Below, one piece after another: positions 32,732 through 45,412 of a stretch of 64,000 nt of DNA. The notes under the pieces were generated by a model. It did no database searches. It had not been told where the DNA came from and saw nothing but the letters and a program-made list of their open reading frames with translations. Origin of the DNA: Dacryopinax spathularia (lineage: Eukaryota > Basidiomycota > Dacrymycetes > Dacrymycetales > Dacrymycetaceae); assembly GCA_037974965.1 (NCBI GenBank), contig JBBPFI010000013.1:124001-188000 (forward strand), given 5' to 3'. Each line of letters begins with the position of its first letter. Positions within the stretch are counted from its first letter, which is position 1. The translations under genes were made by a program, and so were the position numbers.

Positions 32732-34458
32732 CTACCAAACAAGTGCGAAGCTCTGACGAAGATGTGAGTATCTGCTCCAATAACAGAACGGCGGGAGGAA
32801 AACATACTTCGGAAACCAGCTCGACGTCCTTGCCATACGAATACGCGCGCCAGAAGCGGTCTCCAACGTATACGTAATCCCTAGTGCCTAGCGTGAGTTT
32901 GCAAAGAGTTGGACAATCGGCGATGAGTCGTCGAGCCGCGGGTTCCAATAGCGCTGAGTAGACCGGATGTCGATCGGATTCCCGCGTGAAGTATGCTATA
33001 TCGAGATGTGTGAGAGATTTGAATGGTGCCAACCAGGCCGTCTCCTCTGTACAGTCAGGAAGCTAGAACCTGGTGAGCTGCTTTCATGGAGTGGAAGGAA
33101 CACCCTCACCGCTGCACTGTAGGAGGAGCGCCAGAACAAGCTCAGCGATTTCAAATGCGGCACTGCGACACTGAGACGCTCATGCATCCACGGCTCCAGA
33201 GCAATGGACCTGAATACTAGAGTCCGAATAGGTCCGCGTGAAGCAGACAGGCAGCTCAGGAGTTGCTGCGCATTTATCTGATGGGGCCGATCCATGTCCA
33301 CGACCACTTTTTCCACAGGTCGTCCCTTCAGAACTTGTGCTTGATTTGGAGAGCCTTGCCATTCCCGTAGTTTTGGCAGGAATGTCGGACTGTTGCAGAT
33401 GTCGCCAAAGGATCCAGTGCAAAATATCCTGAGCGAAGCAATTTCCGATTGTTTCCCCAAGAACACCGACCATTCCGACGTTAGTTCGCTTTCAATCCCG
33501 GTCCAGGATACTCTCAGCGAACGCAGCGTGTCGGGCTTCAAGTGCTCGCCTACTGCCGAGTAGAATCTTGCAGGATAGTAGTTCTGCAAGTCCAGGCGTT
33601 GAAGGTTCTCGCAGAAGGGTTGCGATAACAGGACGGCCAAGCCGATACCGCGTGAGTCATATGGGCGGATCAGGCTCAATGCCTTCAGCTCGCATTTGGC
33701 CTGCACGGCGGAAGACACAGGGAAGGTGTCGAAGTACGGATGAAAGAGGGTGAGCTCTTCTAGCTCCGACATTTCATGGACGAGATCTAGCATAGCACGA
33801 TCCACCTGGACGAGGCGGAGCAACAGTGTTCGCAAATGCCGCATTCGAGACAAAGCGAGAATGGTACAGTGATGCAGAGGGTCGTTCCAGCTGTGAAAGA
33901 GACTATGGTCATCGCAAACTTCTGCATTCTTGATGCAGCCATAGGTGGGAGAAGCCGGGTCGTCCAGAAAGAACAGAGGAGGATGCGGAAACGATCGATC
34001 CCAAGTCGGCGACGTCTGGGTGAGATAATAGTCGGCATGGAGCTTCCCTTGATAAAAGTGGATTTGTCCAGTACTACGCTTTCGATGTTTCGGCGAAAAG
34101 CCACGCCCCCGAGTACGCGGTCCGTTCAGCCATGGCCATACTGTATCGCGGCGGATGACGGCTCCGAGAGCTTCCGACACTGTCTCTGTGCCATAGCCGA
34201 AATACAGGGTACGGTATTGAAGAGGTTGACAGAGCTCCCTGAAGAAATGGCATGTGTGTGCTAGTCGTTCGAATACGAGGTATTCGTCCCCAAAATATCG
34301 GAAGATCTGGAGCCAGACCTCGGGCGGAATTCGATATAGGAACGCATCAGCTCGCCGTTCACGCTGTCCTGCAGGTGACGGACGGTCAGTAGCGTAATCA
34401 GTTCCTTCGCTAAAGCATACTCACGGCCTCTGAACGTGAACAAACTCCAGATGTTCAT
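32732..34458 (-). CDS. F-box/LRR-like protein, subfamily 1
   Basis: Four exons on the minus strand (34458-34425, 34368-33110, 33044-32808, 32752-32732) join to 516 residues. The 34-nt first exon (MNIWSLFTFRG) and its splice phase match the other subfamily 1 genes. The F-box-like part reads FLYRIPPEVWLQIFRYF, then LERLAHTCHFFRELCQPLQYRTLYFGYGTET (shown here in two overlapping views of one stretch; the Glu before RLAH is preceded by Phe). LRR-like repeats fill the centre. Exon 3 carries LTHLDIAYFT and GTRDYVYVGDRFWRAY, and the last exon encodes only SFALVW. Exon 3 depends on an acceptor after ACAGAG at 33045. Same orientation as its neighbour at 30.2-32.0 kb. Confidence 0.75.
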
Positions 34459-35530
34459 TGCGATAGAGAGTTCGAGCAACAAGCGCCGACGAGGATGCAC
34501 ACTCTGTGGAAAGGCGACCGCCTTCTCCCATCTTCTGCACAGCCATTCGCCGCGTTTGCCGAGTCTACCGGATTCTGAGGATTCCCGCCTTTTGAGGCAA
34601 TGCTAGCATCTTTGGAAGGAGGAAACAGGTCGAAATATTGACAACAGTGAGGCGAGCCGCTTCAGCGGCATGCTCAGCATGCTCACTGCTCTCGTTCAGT
34701 TGAGCCCGCAAGCGAGCTTTTGACTGCTCGTTCACGACCGAACGTGTCGTGTCGCTGGACGCGTTTTCACGTGATCAGTCTTGGAATGCGTGACATCATT
34801 GATTCCCGGAGGTAGCGAATGAATGAACTGGTGTGTTCTCTAGACTCTTACCTCCTCTCTTCCAACAACTGTACTCTGAATGACACAATCCGTTGTGCAT
34901 TAGAACGTGCCCGTTACTCTTGCAGAGAGGCACATAGATGTCTAAACTCATGTCACAGTAAATACATGACAGAATCGTAGTAAGCGGAGGAACGCTTGCC
35001 AACCGGTAGTAGTGGAGACAGCTACATATGTCTGATGCTGAGCGCTCCCGTGCCTTGTCTCAGAGCCTAGAGGTCGCACCAGGTGGCTTATTCGCTGTTA
35101 GTATAGTCCATGATACCTGCGAGTCATTTCAGGGAGGGTACCATATCAGTCGCAGGTCCTCTGCTCCAACAACGATCGTCCGGAAGCAGGCTAGAGGTAC
35201 ATAGCCAAGCTGTGTGAACCGTTCAACCCGTGATGCTTGTCATGGCGTCCTTCGTCGTGGGAAGTGGAATGGAAGTTCGTAGCGGCGCACGCACTCAAGC
35301 TTACGCTCGTAACATGCTCAACGGCCTGTCAACTACGCCGTTGGGTTTCCACACAACTGGTCCACTACATGAATTACTATTAGTTTCGGATTGATTGTGT
35401 CTAGACAGGTTGTGCATTCGCCACAAGGGAGCATTAGGTTGTCAAGGGGAATTCCGCTTGTCTCGCGGAGTTTCCGTCCCCCCGAAAAATTGGGCAGGGC
35501 CTAAGGTGCGCGAGGACTTAGGCCTAAGCC
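34459..35530. other. Intergenic region closing the F-box island
   Basis: About 1.1 kb with almost no open frame on either strand and a more AT-rich look than the flanking genes. I see no repeat ends, tRNA or other feature. Confidence 0.5.
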
Positions 35531-35947
35531 TCAGATGAGCTTGGCCTGCCGCCACTCGGTGACCTGCATCTTGCTAGGATCCCACTGCCATGACGTGTAA
35601 GGATCTCCGCTCTAGGTCAGGTGAAAGCCATGCTTACAACTCGGTTGATGAAGTACGGGTCCTGTTCCAGGAGCTTCTTCGCCTCCGCAAGAGAAGGTGC
35701 TGAGACAGCCAGACAGTTGCCGATGACATTGCCGTTCTCGTCGAGCAGGGCACCACCCAGAGCTGACGAAGGAAGGCAGTCAGCGCTACGCGTCTCGCCG
35801 GATGGAGTGAGTAGACGTACTCATGATGCCTTGGCTAGCTCGCTGTGCCACTAGAGCTTTGTGAGCAGCTGAGGCTTCTTCGCGGCGTGGCAGCGCGTCC
35901 GAGAAGTACGGTGCGTAGCATAGATACGACTTCAGAGGGGCAGACAT
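35531..35947 (-). CDS. Small YCII-domain protein
   Basis: Three exons (35947-35821, 35762-35638, 35584-35531) give 101 residues. The YCII fold is a ferredoxin-like dimeric alpha-beta barrel found in small enzymes and stress proteins. Visible family features are LCYAPYFSDALPRREEA (first strand and helix), LGGALLDENGNVIG (the glycine-rich turn) and the closing WDPSKMQVTEW. The first intron is phase 1, the middle exon is 125 nt and the second intron is phase 0, the same in all four copies in this window. A TATATA sequence lies at 36034-36041, about 90 bp upstream on this strand. The gene is divergent from the next YCII gene. Enzymatic activity cannot be inferred. Confidence 0.85.
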
Positions 35948-36752
35948 GTTTCGCAGCGAGAGATTCTTGAACTGGTGATCTACGACGCGTGCGGGGTAGG
36001 TGGCCGGCCGTTGAAAGACAAGACAAGGACGAGTTATATAGGGCGGCGCAGCCTAGCAACGAGGCGGCCTCGTGGTGGAGGTGCACAATCGGGATTGTGG
36101 ACGGTGGGAGGGCGCGCCGGCGCAGTGGGATCACGAAGGAACCCCAGATCGAGGGTGCCGTTGTTCGGGTGTCCACCGTCATGAATGGCGAGGGCTGCTA
36201 GAGGCGGACAGCGAGTGGACTTCGGCGCTTTTCGTAACTAGCGGCAAGATGAGGCGATGCACGTCGTGCCTGCTTTAGCAAAGGGCCCGCATTCCAGTGG
36301 TTTTGCAGACACCCGATCGAGATGATCTCCAGTTGTGCAGTGTGCCACCAAGCAAATTTGTACGTCGAGTAGCGAAGTTTCAGGGGGAAGGCGCGTCACC
36401 CGCTCAAGCTTTCGTGCTTCGCTGCCTCGTTTCCGACGTGTAGATCCTTCTGCCGTGCACGGTGAATCCATCTTCCCTCCAGATTTGTCCGATGCGATGT
36501 CCCGTCTTGTCGGCACAGATTCAAGGCGGAAATGGGGCAGCGCGATGAACGGCGGTCCTACGCGACGGTGAACCGACCGGACGGACCGGCGGACCGGCAT
36601 TCGCACCGGAACCGGCCGGTGATTATGTAATCTCAACCTCCGCAATGGCCGAGGAATGGCGCCTTCGCGAGTAATGCTGGCTGGGGACGTGCGTTATTGA
36701 CCAAGTCGTTGACATCGCTCAAGACAGCGTACCGGACGGTAACAACAGCAAC
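35948..36752. promoter_or_regulatory. Shared divergent promoter region of two YCII genes
   Basis: This 805-bp region lies between two YCII genes read outward. It has a TATA-like stretch (36034-36041) for the minus-strand gene. At 36569-36620 it has a dense CCG/CGG cluster with several GGACCGGC-like units, starting with ACCGACCGGAC at 36572-36582. CGG/CCG half-sites are what fungal Zn2Cys6 regulators bind, but which protein binds here is not known. Confidence 0.45.
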
Positions 36753-37159
36753 ATGTCAAAGGTGTTCTTCGTCTACGCTCCCGACTTCACCGATGAGGGC
36801 GCTCTGGAGAGGAGGAACAAGGTGCGCGCCGAGCATCTGGCTGCGGCTGCCGCTCGCAAACCTCCTGCACGTAAGCCAGCTTTCTCACTAATGTAAGCTG
36901 AATACTCACGAATGTTCGGTAGTCGTGGGGGGACCTATGCTCAGCCCTGAAGGCAAGATGATCGGCTCGACGATGTTTGTAGAGGCCGACACGGAGGAGG
37001 AAGTGCGCGAGAGGGTCGAGAGTGATATCTACTACAAGGCCGGCGTGGTACGTCCTTCCTTATTGTTGGCCTTCTGACCGACCGCTAATCGTGCTGTAGT
37101 GGGATCCGTCGAAGATTGCTATCTGGTGGTACAGGCCTGCTGGTCCTCCCAAGCTGTAG
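36753..37159 (+). CDS. Small YCII-domain protein
   Basis: Three exons (36753-36870, 36923-37047, 37100-37159) give 100 residues. The sequence runs VFFVYAPDFTDEGALERR, then VGGPMLSPEGKMIGS, YYKAGV and WDPSKIAIWWYRP, in the order typical of YCII proteins. The middle exon is again 125 nt. It differs from its neighbours in the first helix (DEGALERRNKVR in place of DAAPRRA), so it is the more diverged of the cluster. Confidence 0.85.
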
Positions 37160-37441
37160 GGCGGCGGTTGGGCGAATGGAGAATACGGCGATGTATGATG
37201 TAGCATTTTGAGGAGTGTATCGGAAATGGAATATAGTCGAGTCAATCATAGTTGGCGGCCCTTCGAGAACGACCGCTGCTCAGTGCAGAATGATGTAGGT
37301 GCTGAGGTGTGCCATCAGATCTGGTATCCCCGGATGTTGACGACGCACCTCCACCTTCGACCAGTCTAACTCAATATATGCGCGTCGTTGTTCGTCGGTT
37401 GAGTTGTGTGCTGCTCTTTCTCCTGCCCTCGACCTGCTGCG

Positions 37442-37900
37442 ATGTCTACCACTAAGACATTCTTCTGCTACATGCCTGATCTGCCGGACGCGGCACCGCG
37501 CCGTGCACACATCAGACCAAAGCATATCGAGGTCGCGAACAAGAGACGCGCGACGGGTCAGATCGGTACGCGTCATCTCCTCTATGCCCTTCCTCCCTCT
37601 TCTTCCTCCTCTTCCTCCTCTTACTAGACTCTTGACTAACTGCTATGAAGTTGTCGGAGGTGCTATCCTCGACAAGGATGGTAACATGGTCGGTTCGGGG
37701 ATGGTGCTCAAGGCGGACAGCGAGGAGGCAGCATGGGCTGTGATCAAGGCAGATCATTACTGGACGAGCAACGTGGTGCGCACTGCTTAGTTCACCCACA
37801 CAGGCGCATATAGCTAACTTCGACATAGTGGGACAAGGAGAAGATCATCGTTCGACCTTACAGGATCAATGGGCTACCGCAAACGCAAGCTAAACTGTGA
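37442..37900 (+). CDS. Small YCII-domain protein
   Basis: Three exons (37442-37565, 37651-37775, 37829-37900) give 106 residues. Features are TFFCYMPDLPDAAPRRAHIR, VVGGAILDKDGNMVGSG, HYWTSNV and the closing WDKEKIIVRPYR. It is in tandem with the preceding YCII gene with a 282-bp spacer. The PDLPDAAPRRA stretch is almost identical in the copy at 49.4 kb, so these two are the closest pair despite being 12 kb apart. Confidence 0.85.
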
Positions 37901-39607
37901 TGGGTTCGGATAGTCCAGACGAGCCACGTCTTACAGGCTGACTCCGATGAGGCTGGGCACATGCGACTCAGCGGCGTGCTAGTCTTTTCCTGTCTGTGGA
38001 TGCTCTTTGCGTCACTTCATCTTACGTCTGCACCCCGATGTTGTCGGTCGAGCACGAATACGATGCTTCGCGAATGTGGACTGCCGCTCCGTCACCTCTT
38101 GTCCATACAGGCTACCTTTCTACTCGCGTATGACGAGCATCCTGGACCGGCTCTTGGCCGAACTCATAAGGCAGACATGTTGCGCATGCTTTCGGTTGGA
38201 GTCTCCACTGCGCATATGGGGTATCTAGCCCTGTATCCCGAAATATTCCTCGCCTATGCTGTGATGCCTTTCAGTCGCGCGCTCTATGACTCGGACGACT
38301 CTGCCTTTCGCCCATGCGCCAAGTTCCCCCTTCCCGAACCCGCAAACTTGAACGATAGAGGAGTATGTCTTGTCCTTTTGAGCATGTCTCGCTTCACCAA
38401 AAGAGTTCAAGGTGCGAGAATACGCGAAAATTGAAAAGGCTCAACAGACCCGGACATTCGAGGGCTACGTCGATAGGGCGCCTCCTAAATGCACCAGTGA
38501 TGTTATGCCACCGCCGCAATCTCGTCCCGCTGCAGCGGTCAGTGCCGCTCGTGCATTCTGCCGTGTTCTTGACATTGACACTGAAGGTGCGCGAATGAGA
38601 TCACTTCCGGATGTTGGTTAATCGTCAGCCTTCCTTCAGACAGCTGGCATGTGTCTAACTGCAACAGTCTGTCTTTGGAAGCTCCGTCTTAGCAACCAAA
38701 TCTACTGCTCCGTCACAACCCAGATGGAGGTTTATACGGAGCGCTCAGTGACGGCGCTCACGGCCGAAGACGCGGTGGCATCGTATCAACCCCAACTCCA
38801 ACGGCGCTCCGGGCCGCCACCGTCAATTGGAAATCCACCCGAGCCCGATATCGCGATAAGGACTCTCGAGGTTGAGCTTGACTACGGTCGGTCAGGTTAT
38901 CACGGAGCGGTGAGATCCACCTAATCGGGCGAAATGAACGGGAGCGGAAAGAAGGCTGGGCGATATTGAGACGAGTCGGGTGAGATAATGGCCGTGGGTG
39001 CCGTTATCAGTTGTCCCCTAATCAGCCTCGCTCTCGCATTCACGTGAAAGTTCCAGTGCCCAGAAAGACGAGTACTGAGTATCGTTTTTGCCAGGAGGAG
39101 TTATTCTTAGGTAGGAAGCGGTAGACAGGTCTCGGTCGCATAATGTCATATTCGGTTTGGCACGTCAGATATCCAAAAGAGCCAGGAGACAGGCTACTAC
39201 ATCACAACACAGCGCAACACATCATCATCGTCTATTGCTACGTAAGGTCTCTCGTCGCGTGGAGCGGGCGAGCCTTATCTTTTCCAACAAAACACTCATA
39301 TGAAATACACAATTTCCCCAAGACGGCAGATAGGACGGGATCGAGACCGAGAGAATATCGAGAATCGAGAGTCGAGAGAGGAAAGCCGAAAGTCGCATAC
39401 TGTACATGCGGTATTAGATATCGGAGAGAGCAGGCGTAGGAGCCAAAAATCGAGAGCATATCGAGGCCATATATCCAAAGTAGTACCAGGAAAGCCGTGT
39501 TGAACTTCTTTCCTTCCTTCCATAGTTGGCTGAGCGGCCCATCACAGACCTAGCCAGCCGTGCCGTGATATTCACATCGGCGGAGAATTCGCAGTTTGCG
39601 CGTCCTG
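37901..39607. other. Intergenic stretch of 1.7 kb
   Basis: One frame (37961-38434) begins with a hydrophobic, signal-like stretch, and another (about 38400-38620) reads VREYAKIEKAQQTRTFEGYVDRA in part, but neither has an identifiable family or a convincing gene structure. A purine-rich segment (GAGA-type) covers 39330-39460. Confidence 0.45.
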
Positions 39608-42249
39608 CTAGTTGCCAAACATCAAGTCGTCGTAGCTTGATCCGACGGGATGATTCTCGTACATCGCCTGCGGGCTGAACGGATTACACGCCTGAGCATG
39701 TACGGTCGCCTGCCACTCTATCCCCGGCTGGGGGTACATCTGCCCACTGGCGAAGATAGGCTGCATGTGCATATGTCCCTGGCCAGCGGCGAGCGACTGG
39801 AAATAGGCGTTGTACGAGGATGGCGAGTGGACGGGGTGATGTCCCCACATTACTCCGTTCGGGTCCATTTCCACGGGCGTAGAGGGGAAGGACATGGTGC
39901 CTCGCGGAGCTTGGAGGATCGCTTCTGACAGGGAGAGGGGTGTGGGCGCAGAACCGAAATGAAATTGGTCGTTGACGAGGGGCGTATCGTCCCTCTCTGC
40001 CGCTTCGTCCAGCATGTCCTCCTCGTCGCCCGCTTGGGAGTCGTTCTCCATTTGCGTGGTGCTAGTTTCGGGCGATAATTGGACTTGGAACCCGCCTGTC
40101 CCCGGATACTTGCCCGAAGGGCCCAGGTTGACCGGAGAGGCGGACTTGTCGTTCTCCCTCCTGCCTGCGTAGTCCTCCATCATCTTCTCGAGCGTGCGCG
40201 AGCTCTGGATCGCGCTCTGCCAGGACTGGCCCATTTCCTGCAGGCAGCGAATACATTCCCTGACACCATCAAGACCCTTTTCTTTGCCGACGACGCCGTT
40301 CGCGTATGTCGCCGCGAGGAGATGGGTCGTACCGGCGGTGAAAGCGATCTGGACGGCTGTGATGGGCACGTAGCGCAGGTCGTGATACCGCCTCCAGAGG
40401 CCGTAGAGGCGTACAATCTGGTGCGCGGCGCGGTTGCAGAGGAGGACGCTCGTATCTTCCGGCCTGGCACTTGCGATGCGCCTGTAAAACGGCCTGAGCA
40501 GCAAGATAGTGAGCCATTCGTAGGCGAGGTGCATCGAGAGGATCTGAGCAGGGATGCTCTGCGTCCCCACATGCGGGATCCTCAATGCATTCGGCAGCTT
40601 GTCGTGCCAGTTCGTCAGTGCCAAATGCAGTGCAGACACCACGTTCCGCAAAGACGAAGCAGGCTTGGTGCCGTATATATCCTCCATGATGCGGTACGCG
40701 ATCTGGCTCAACGTCCACGTGCACCTGAACGTATCGTACAAGCTCGTCGTCGCTGCTACTTCTTCCGAATTGGACGGATCGCGGATCAAGTGCTGGGGGA
40801 CTTGCTCGGGCAGGTTGATCGTTCGCGGTGCGAGGGAGGCGGGCCGGCCGACGTAGAGCGACCACCATTTGTCTTGCATTACGAGCGTGGCGCAGGAGAG
40901 GTCCCGCTCGAGGTTGTCTTGTTCTGACAGGGGGCCAGTGGCGACCCAGTTGCTCGTATCCAGGTCCAGGCCAACTGCAACAAAAACAACATCAATCAGC
41001 GACTTTATTCGTGAGAAGGAGAGGGAGGGACTGACTGGCATAGGATAAGCGAACAGCCATACCGAAGTACATCCAACCCAGGCCTTGATCTCCCTTGCCC
41101 GAGTAGTAGCTCGAGAGCATGGTCAACCCATGCAGTGTCGAGAGCGTCGGCTTGCTCGCTTCAATATCGATGCAGACCTTCGCACGCCTCGCGAACTTGT
41201 CGCGCACCTCTGGACTAGCAAGGGTGGGATCATCGCTCCACGCGGTCGCGAGGGCCATAATCGCATTATGCAACAACGGGGAGTACTGAGCTGTCCGCTG
41301 GGGCTCGAGGTTGGCGCCTTGTTCTTCCGAGGAGAGAGCCTCGAGGTCCCGCCAGAAGAGAGAGGGCCAGACGCGCACCGTCCAGCTCGTAAAGTACTTG
41401 AAGCAGAGGTTGACAAGCCGATCATGTTCCTCCTTCTCGATCCTTATATCCCAGGGCAAGTTCCTCGCCCACGCAGGCGGAGGACTGCGGGCGAGCCGCT
41501 TCCGTTCCTGGACGAGCTCGTCCAGTACGTATTCGCCTAGTTCGCTGCTGGGCGATGTTTCGCGTAGGATCTCGTATTGCGCGGGGAAACGGCTGGTAGC
41601 GCCATAGAAGGAGATAAGGTCGCCCTGCACCAAGGGGTCTTTCTCCAAAACGAGCTGGTGCTCGAGCTGCAAGACCAGCTCCTCGGGATCTTCGCTCTTC
41701 ATCGTCCCTTCCGCCGAAGCGTCCTCAGACATAGGCGAGCCCGAGCCTTTCGCCCCTCCGCCGGAAGAGGAGGACAGGCCGTTATTGCCCGAGTTGGGTA
41801 CACCGGCCAGGTCGGCCGAGCCGTCGAACTGGATCCCGTTCTGTCGCAGGAGGTCTTCCAAGAATCGGATGCGGTCGTTCAGCGCCCTCACGTACGCACG
41901 AGTGAATGCCCGTCTAGCGTCCTTTTCCTGTGTCCAGACGCACTGCACGCCCAGACAATGTCAGCACCCCAGACTGATGGGAGGCGGGAGAGAGGGGCTA
42001 ACGGACCTCGTAGCCGACTTGGGCACAGCTCCGACACGTGCTGCCCGGTACGCCATCGCATTTACTCTTGTTACGCCTGCATCGCTCGCAGGCTTTTTTG
42101 ACGTGGGGGACGTGTCGGCCGGAGTTCGACGGTTGGGCGCCGCCGTTGTTGCTGTTGCCGTTGCTGTTGGCGCCGTGACTGTTGGAGTTGTTGTTGGAGG
42201 CGGCGCCACCGCTGGAGGAGGCAGAGGCTTTGGCTTTCGTGACTGCCAT
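39608..42249 (-). CDS. Zn2Cys6 fungal transcription factor
   Basis: Three exons (42249-42007, 41942-41036, 40974-39608) give 838 residues. After an Asn/Ser/Gly-rich leader, a binuclear zinc cluster is formed by Cys54, Cys57, Cys64, Cys72, Cys75 and Cys82 (ACERCRRNKSKCDG, then TCRSC, then YEC). The last Cys is encoded just across the first intron. A linker and dimerisation-type helix follow (LNDRIRFLEDLLRQNG). The middle has the fungal-specific transcription factor domain, including GWMYFGMAVRLSYAIGLDLD (formed by splicing at 41036/40974) and KWWSLYVGRPASL. The C-terminus is acidic then Pro/Gln/Met-rich, a plausible activation region. Such proteins bind CGG-type sites and often control nutrient or secondary pathways; the target genes are unknown here. 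Confidence 0.9.
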
Positions 42250-44049
42250 CGCTGGTTTGATCTCCTAGATATCAGGAGATGGTGTAGACAAGGTGGTTGT
42301 GCAGGGAAAGGTGGAGGATGACGAGGTGATGCTGGAGCTGGATTGGGAAGGTCGCTTGCTGTATAAGGCAATCCCCTCCGCTTCGGGGTGTGATGACGAG
42401 CTGGCGGATGATCCGATCAGCAGGCGCTAGTACACGGTACCGGCGATGAGAGCAGTGCGGAAGAGGGGGAGATGATGGCCGTCGGGAGGGAGGAGGAGGG
42501 GGGGATGCGCTATCGATGGTCTCTGATCGCTAGGAGGGGAGGGGGGATGATATGATATCCTATCCACTCAGGGAAGGGGGAGAAGGGAAGCTGTTGGGGC
42601 CGGCACGGGACGGAGGGAGCTGTCCAGTCGGGGAAGGAGCACAGAAGGGCCGAAGGAAGGAGCACACGACGCTGTGGTGGGAGGGTGATATGGGGAAGCA
42701 CAAGGGGTTGAAGGGGTGGCTTCGGGGGGATTATCTGGCGAGTCACTACTCGTGCGCTCCCTCCTACCCCTACCACTCTAGCTACTCACTTGGTGCAGGA
42801 TAGCGGCGAGACAAGCCAGTCAGGCATCTACGCGAACTCGTTGGTTGGCTGGTTGGGCCCAACGGAGGGAGGGGGAGGGGGATCCATGAGACATCTGAAC
42901 GACATGCGCATATGCATGCGATATGACCCCGATAATCATCCTTCGTCCACCAATCCACCAATCCAGCCAGTCCACCAAGGGACCGACCAACCTGACCACA
43001 AGCGCCGTAGCTCCGAGCGAGCGCCCGTAAGTGGCTGCCCCCGGCCGACGTAAACGAAAAGCCTCTGGTTGATGGGTTACCGCCTGGAGCAAAGGCAAAG
43101 CGCGGAGCAGCCGCTTGCCGCGGCACGACCGATATCGATATGAAGCCGTGTACGTATGTCTCGCAGCAACCTACTGGAGTTGGCTTACGCGGGTGCCAGT
43201 GCGCTGTGGCTGAGGATCAGTCAACTTGGGCCAATCGCGTGCCGAGCTGGTGCGATTAGCGGGGTAAGATAGCGGTCGGGGTTCGGATGTCTGAGCTGGG
43301 GCTTCTACTAGGAGAGAAGGAGAGAGATAGAGAGATAGAGGGCTGATACGATCATTGCAACACAGAAGGATTATTCATAGGTATACAGTTTGGATCGGGC
43401 TTCATCGTGGGTTTTGTAGGGTGGGTGGGTATTATTGTTGCGGAGGAGGAAGATGGACCAGGGACGACCGGCCCGCACCGTTCATGCTCAGGAATCAGGA
43501 TCAGGTGCGAAGGAAGAAGAGGAGGGATCGGCGAGCGGGAGTCGACCGGGTCGGACCCCTGCTCTCGGTCATCAACACGTCCGGAAGGGCCGAACGACGG
43601 CGTGGGAGCGCGATCGAGAAATCGCCACTCTGTGATCGGGAAGTCGCGCGCGATGCTTCTTTGGGATCACGCTGCTGTTGATGGGTTTGATGATGCGAAA
43701 AGTCTGCGAGGCACTTGACAGCTAGCTACAATACGCGTGACATCTCTGACGCACAAACCATACGCATTATCTCACGCTTGTCCAACTCGCCAAAACTCAG
43801 TTGGCGTCAACAGCTGCCGACTCTGACGGTGGCGGTGGCTGATTACGGCGCGCGGCGCGGCGCGGTTGATGGTTCATCAATTTCTCGCGTGGCGAGCGCG
43901 GCTCGGAGGGGTTCCTTTTTAGGAAGGAAGTGAGGAAGCGCTTGGCGGGAGGACCCTGAGCTCTGCAGGGGCTTGCCGGCGTGTTCGCGCTCTTCTTGTA
44001 CTTACGCCGTCGGCGATACTCGTTCGGGGTTGAGAGGTTGGACTTGTTT
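42250..44049. other. Divergent intergenic region of 1.8 kb
   Basis: The region lies between the start of the Zn2Cys6 regulator and the start of the TFIIIC subunit gene. It has purine-rich and pyrimidine-rich runs but no frame with a known domain. Confidence 0.5.
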
Positions 44050-45412
44050 ATGGCTGCTGCTTCTACTTCTACTTCTACGTCTACGTCTGCTGCGTCTACG
44101 TCTGCTGCGTCTTCTTCTGCTGGGCAAGGGAGCTCGAGGGTCGCGCCGACTTCGTTGTTGGGCAAGGGGTGGAGACATGTGGAGAGTTTTGACGAGTTGA
44201 CGGATGATGAGTACGAGGAGGAAGAGGAGGTGCGTCCTCTGCTCATCTTTCATTATTATATTCCCACAACTCATGCGCGCCGTTATCGAGCGGTCGTGCT
44301 TACATTTGCTTTGCTTTGTCTGCGCGAATCTCGATTTTTTGGCTTGCCTGGGGATTCTCTACGCGCCGAGTTGCTGACTGAAAATGTGTGCAGGTCGAAT
44401 ATGTTACTTTCGACCTAGGGATCCCACCCCGGAACAGCGCGCCCCTAAACTTCCCGCACTACAGGCTCATCGTACGTCCCACATCCCCTCTCCCCTCTGC
44501 TGAAGCGTCGAGTGTTGACGAGCGGATAGGGCCTGGATACATCGACGCCGTATTTGCAGTTGGGGAACACGATCTATCTGGGGTCGCATGAGCGGTTGGT
44601 GGGGAGTGAGATCTTGTTGAGGGATCAGAAGGGTTCGTCCGTCTCCCCGTCTCTGTTCTCTTCCCTACTCCTCCTATCCTTATGCCTCCCCTCACTTTGC
44701 CCGTTCTCTTGCCCCTTCCCTGCGCGTGATCCTCTGTGCCGGCCATCTTCGCGTACGCCTGCGTGGAAGAGCAGAAAGCTGACGGTATTGGATAGATCCA
44801 GCAAGACAAGGCGCGAAACACGTAACCCCCCTGCATCTCCCGGCCCATCGGATCCGTTTCCGAGAAATAACATTCAAGCCGCGCACGCACCACTCCCATC
44901 CCAACCCCTCCGACCCAACCCTCCCAGGAGGCTCATCAGGAGGCACGACCCACTACGCGCAACAGCAAGCCGAGACGTTGAGGTGGCAGGCGAGGGAGGC
45001 TGCTGCTTCTGTTTTGCGTCATGGGTTGCAGGGGCAGGGTGCGGAGGGAGGGAAGGGGGGACGCAGGAGGGGGAAGGGGATTAGTGGGAGGAAACGGGGG
45101 AGGCCGAGGGACTTCGTACAGGATGGGTTTGCGGCTGCTCCTTCTGCGTCAAGCCTTCTTGAGGGAGGGGATACGGGGAGAGGCGAAGAGGCAGAGCAGC
45201 GGGATGATATGGCGGAGGATTTGGAGAGACGGGCGGGCGACGATGTTGACATGCGAGACGCCGAAGCGGAGGAGGGCGAGCCTGCGCGGCATGCCGCTGC
45301 AGAAGGTCACCGCGAGGGACAAGGCCCACCAGACGACGAAGGAGTCGGAGGTAGCATGGACGCAGCCCTGGACGGCCTAGTACGGATGCCGGATCTCGAC
45401 GAGCACGAATGA
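44050..45412 (+). CDS. TFIIIC subunit 6-like protein (tau55/GTF3C6 family)
   Basis: Four exons (44050-44229, 44394-44471, 44530-44632, 44796-45412) give 325 residues. The recognisable domain spans about residues 61-125: VEYVTFDLG, then HYRLIGLDTSTPYLQLGNTIYLG, then LVGSEILLRDQK. This matches the triple-barrel domain of TFIIIC tau55/subunit 6, which pairs with the largest TFIIIC partner and helps RNA polymerase III transcribe tRNA and 5S genes in the nucleus. The N-terminus has Ser/Thr repeats (TSTSTSTSAAS) and an acidic run EEEEE just before the domain. The C-terminal half is basic (RKRGRPRD) then acidic and disordered. The split of the domain across three exons explains why no long frame covers it. 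Confidence 0.8.

Noticed and set aside
40079-40927. 282-codon plus-strand frame inside the Zn2Cys6 gene
   Set aside because: Antisense shadow of a well-supported regulator; composition is Arg/Val/Asp-rich without motifs.
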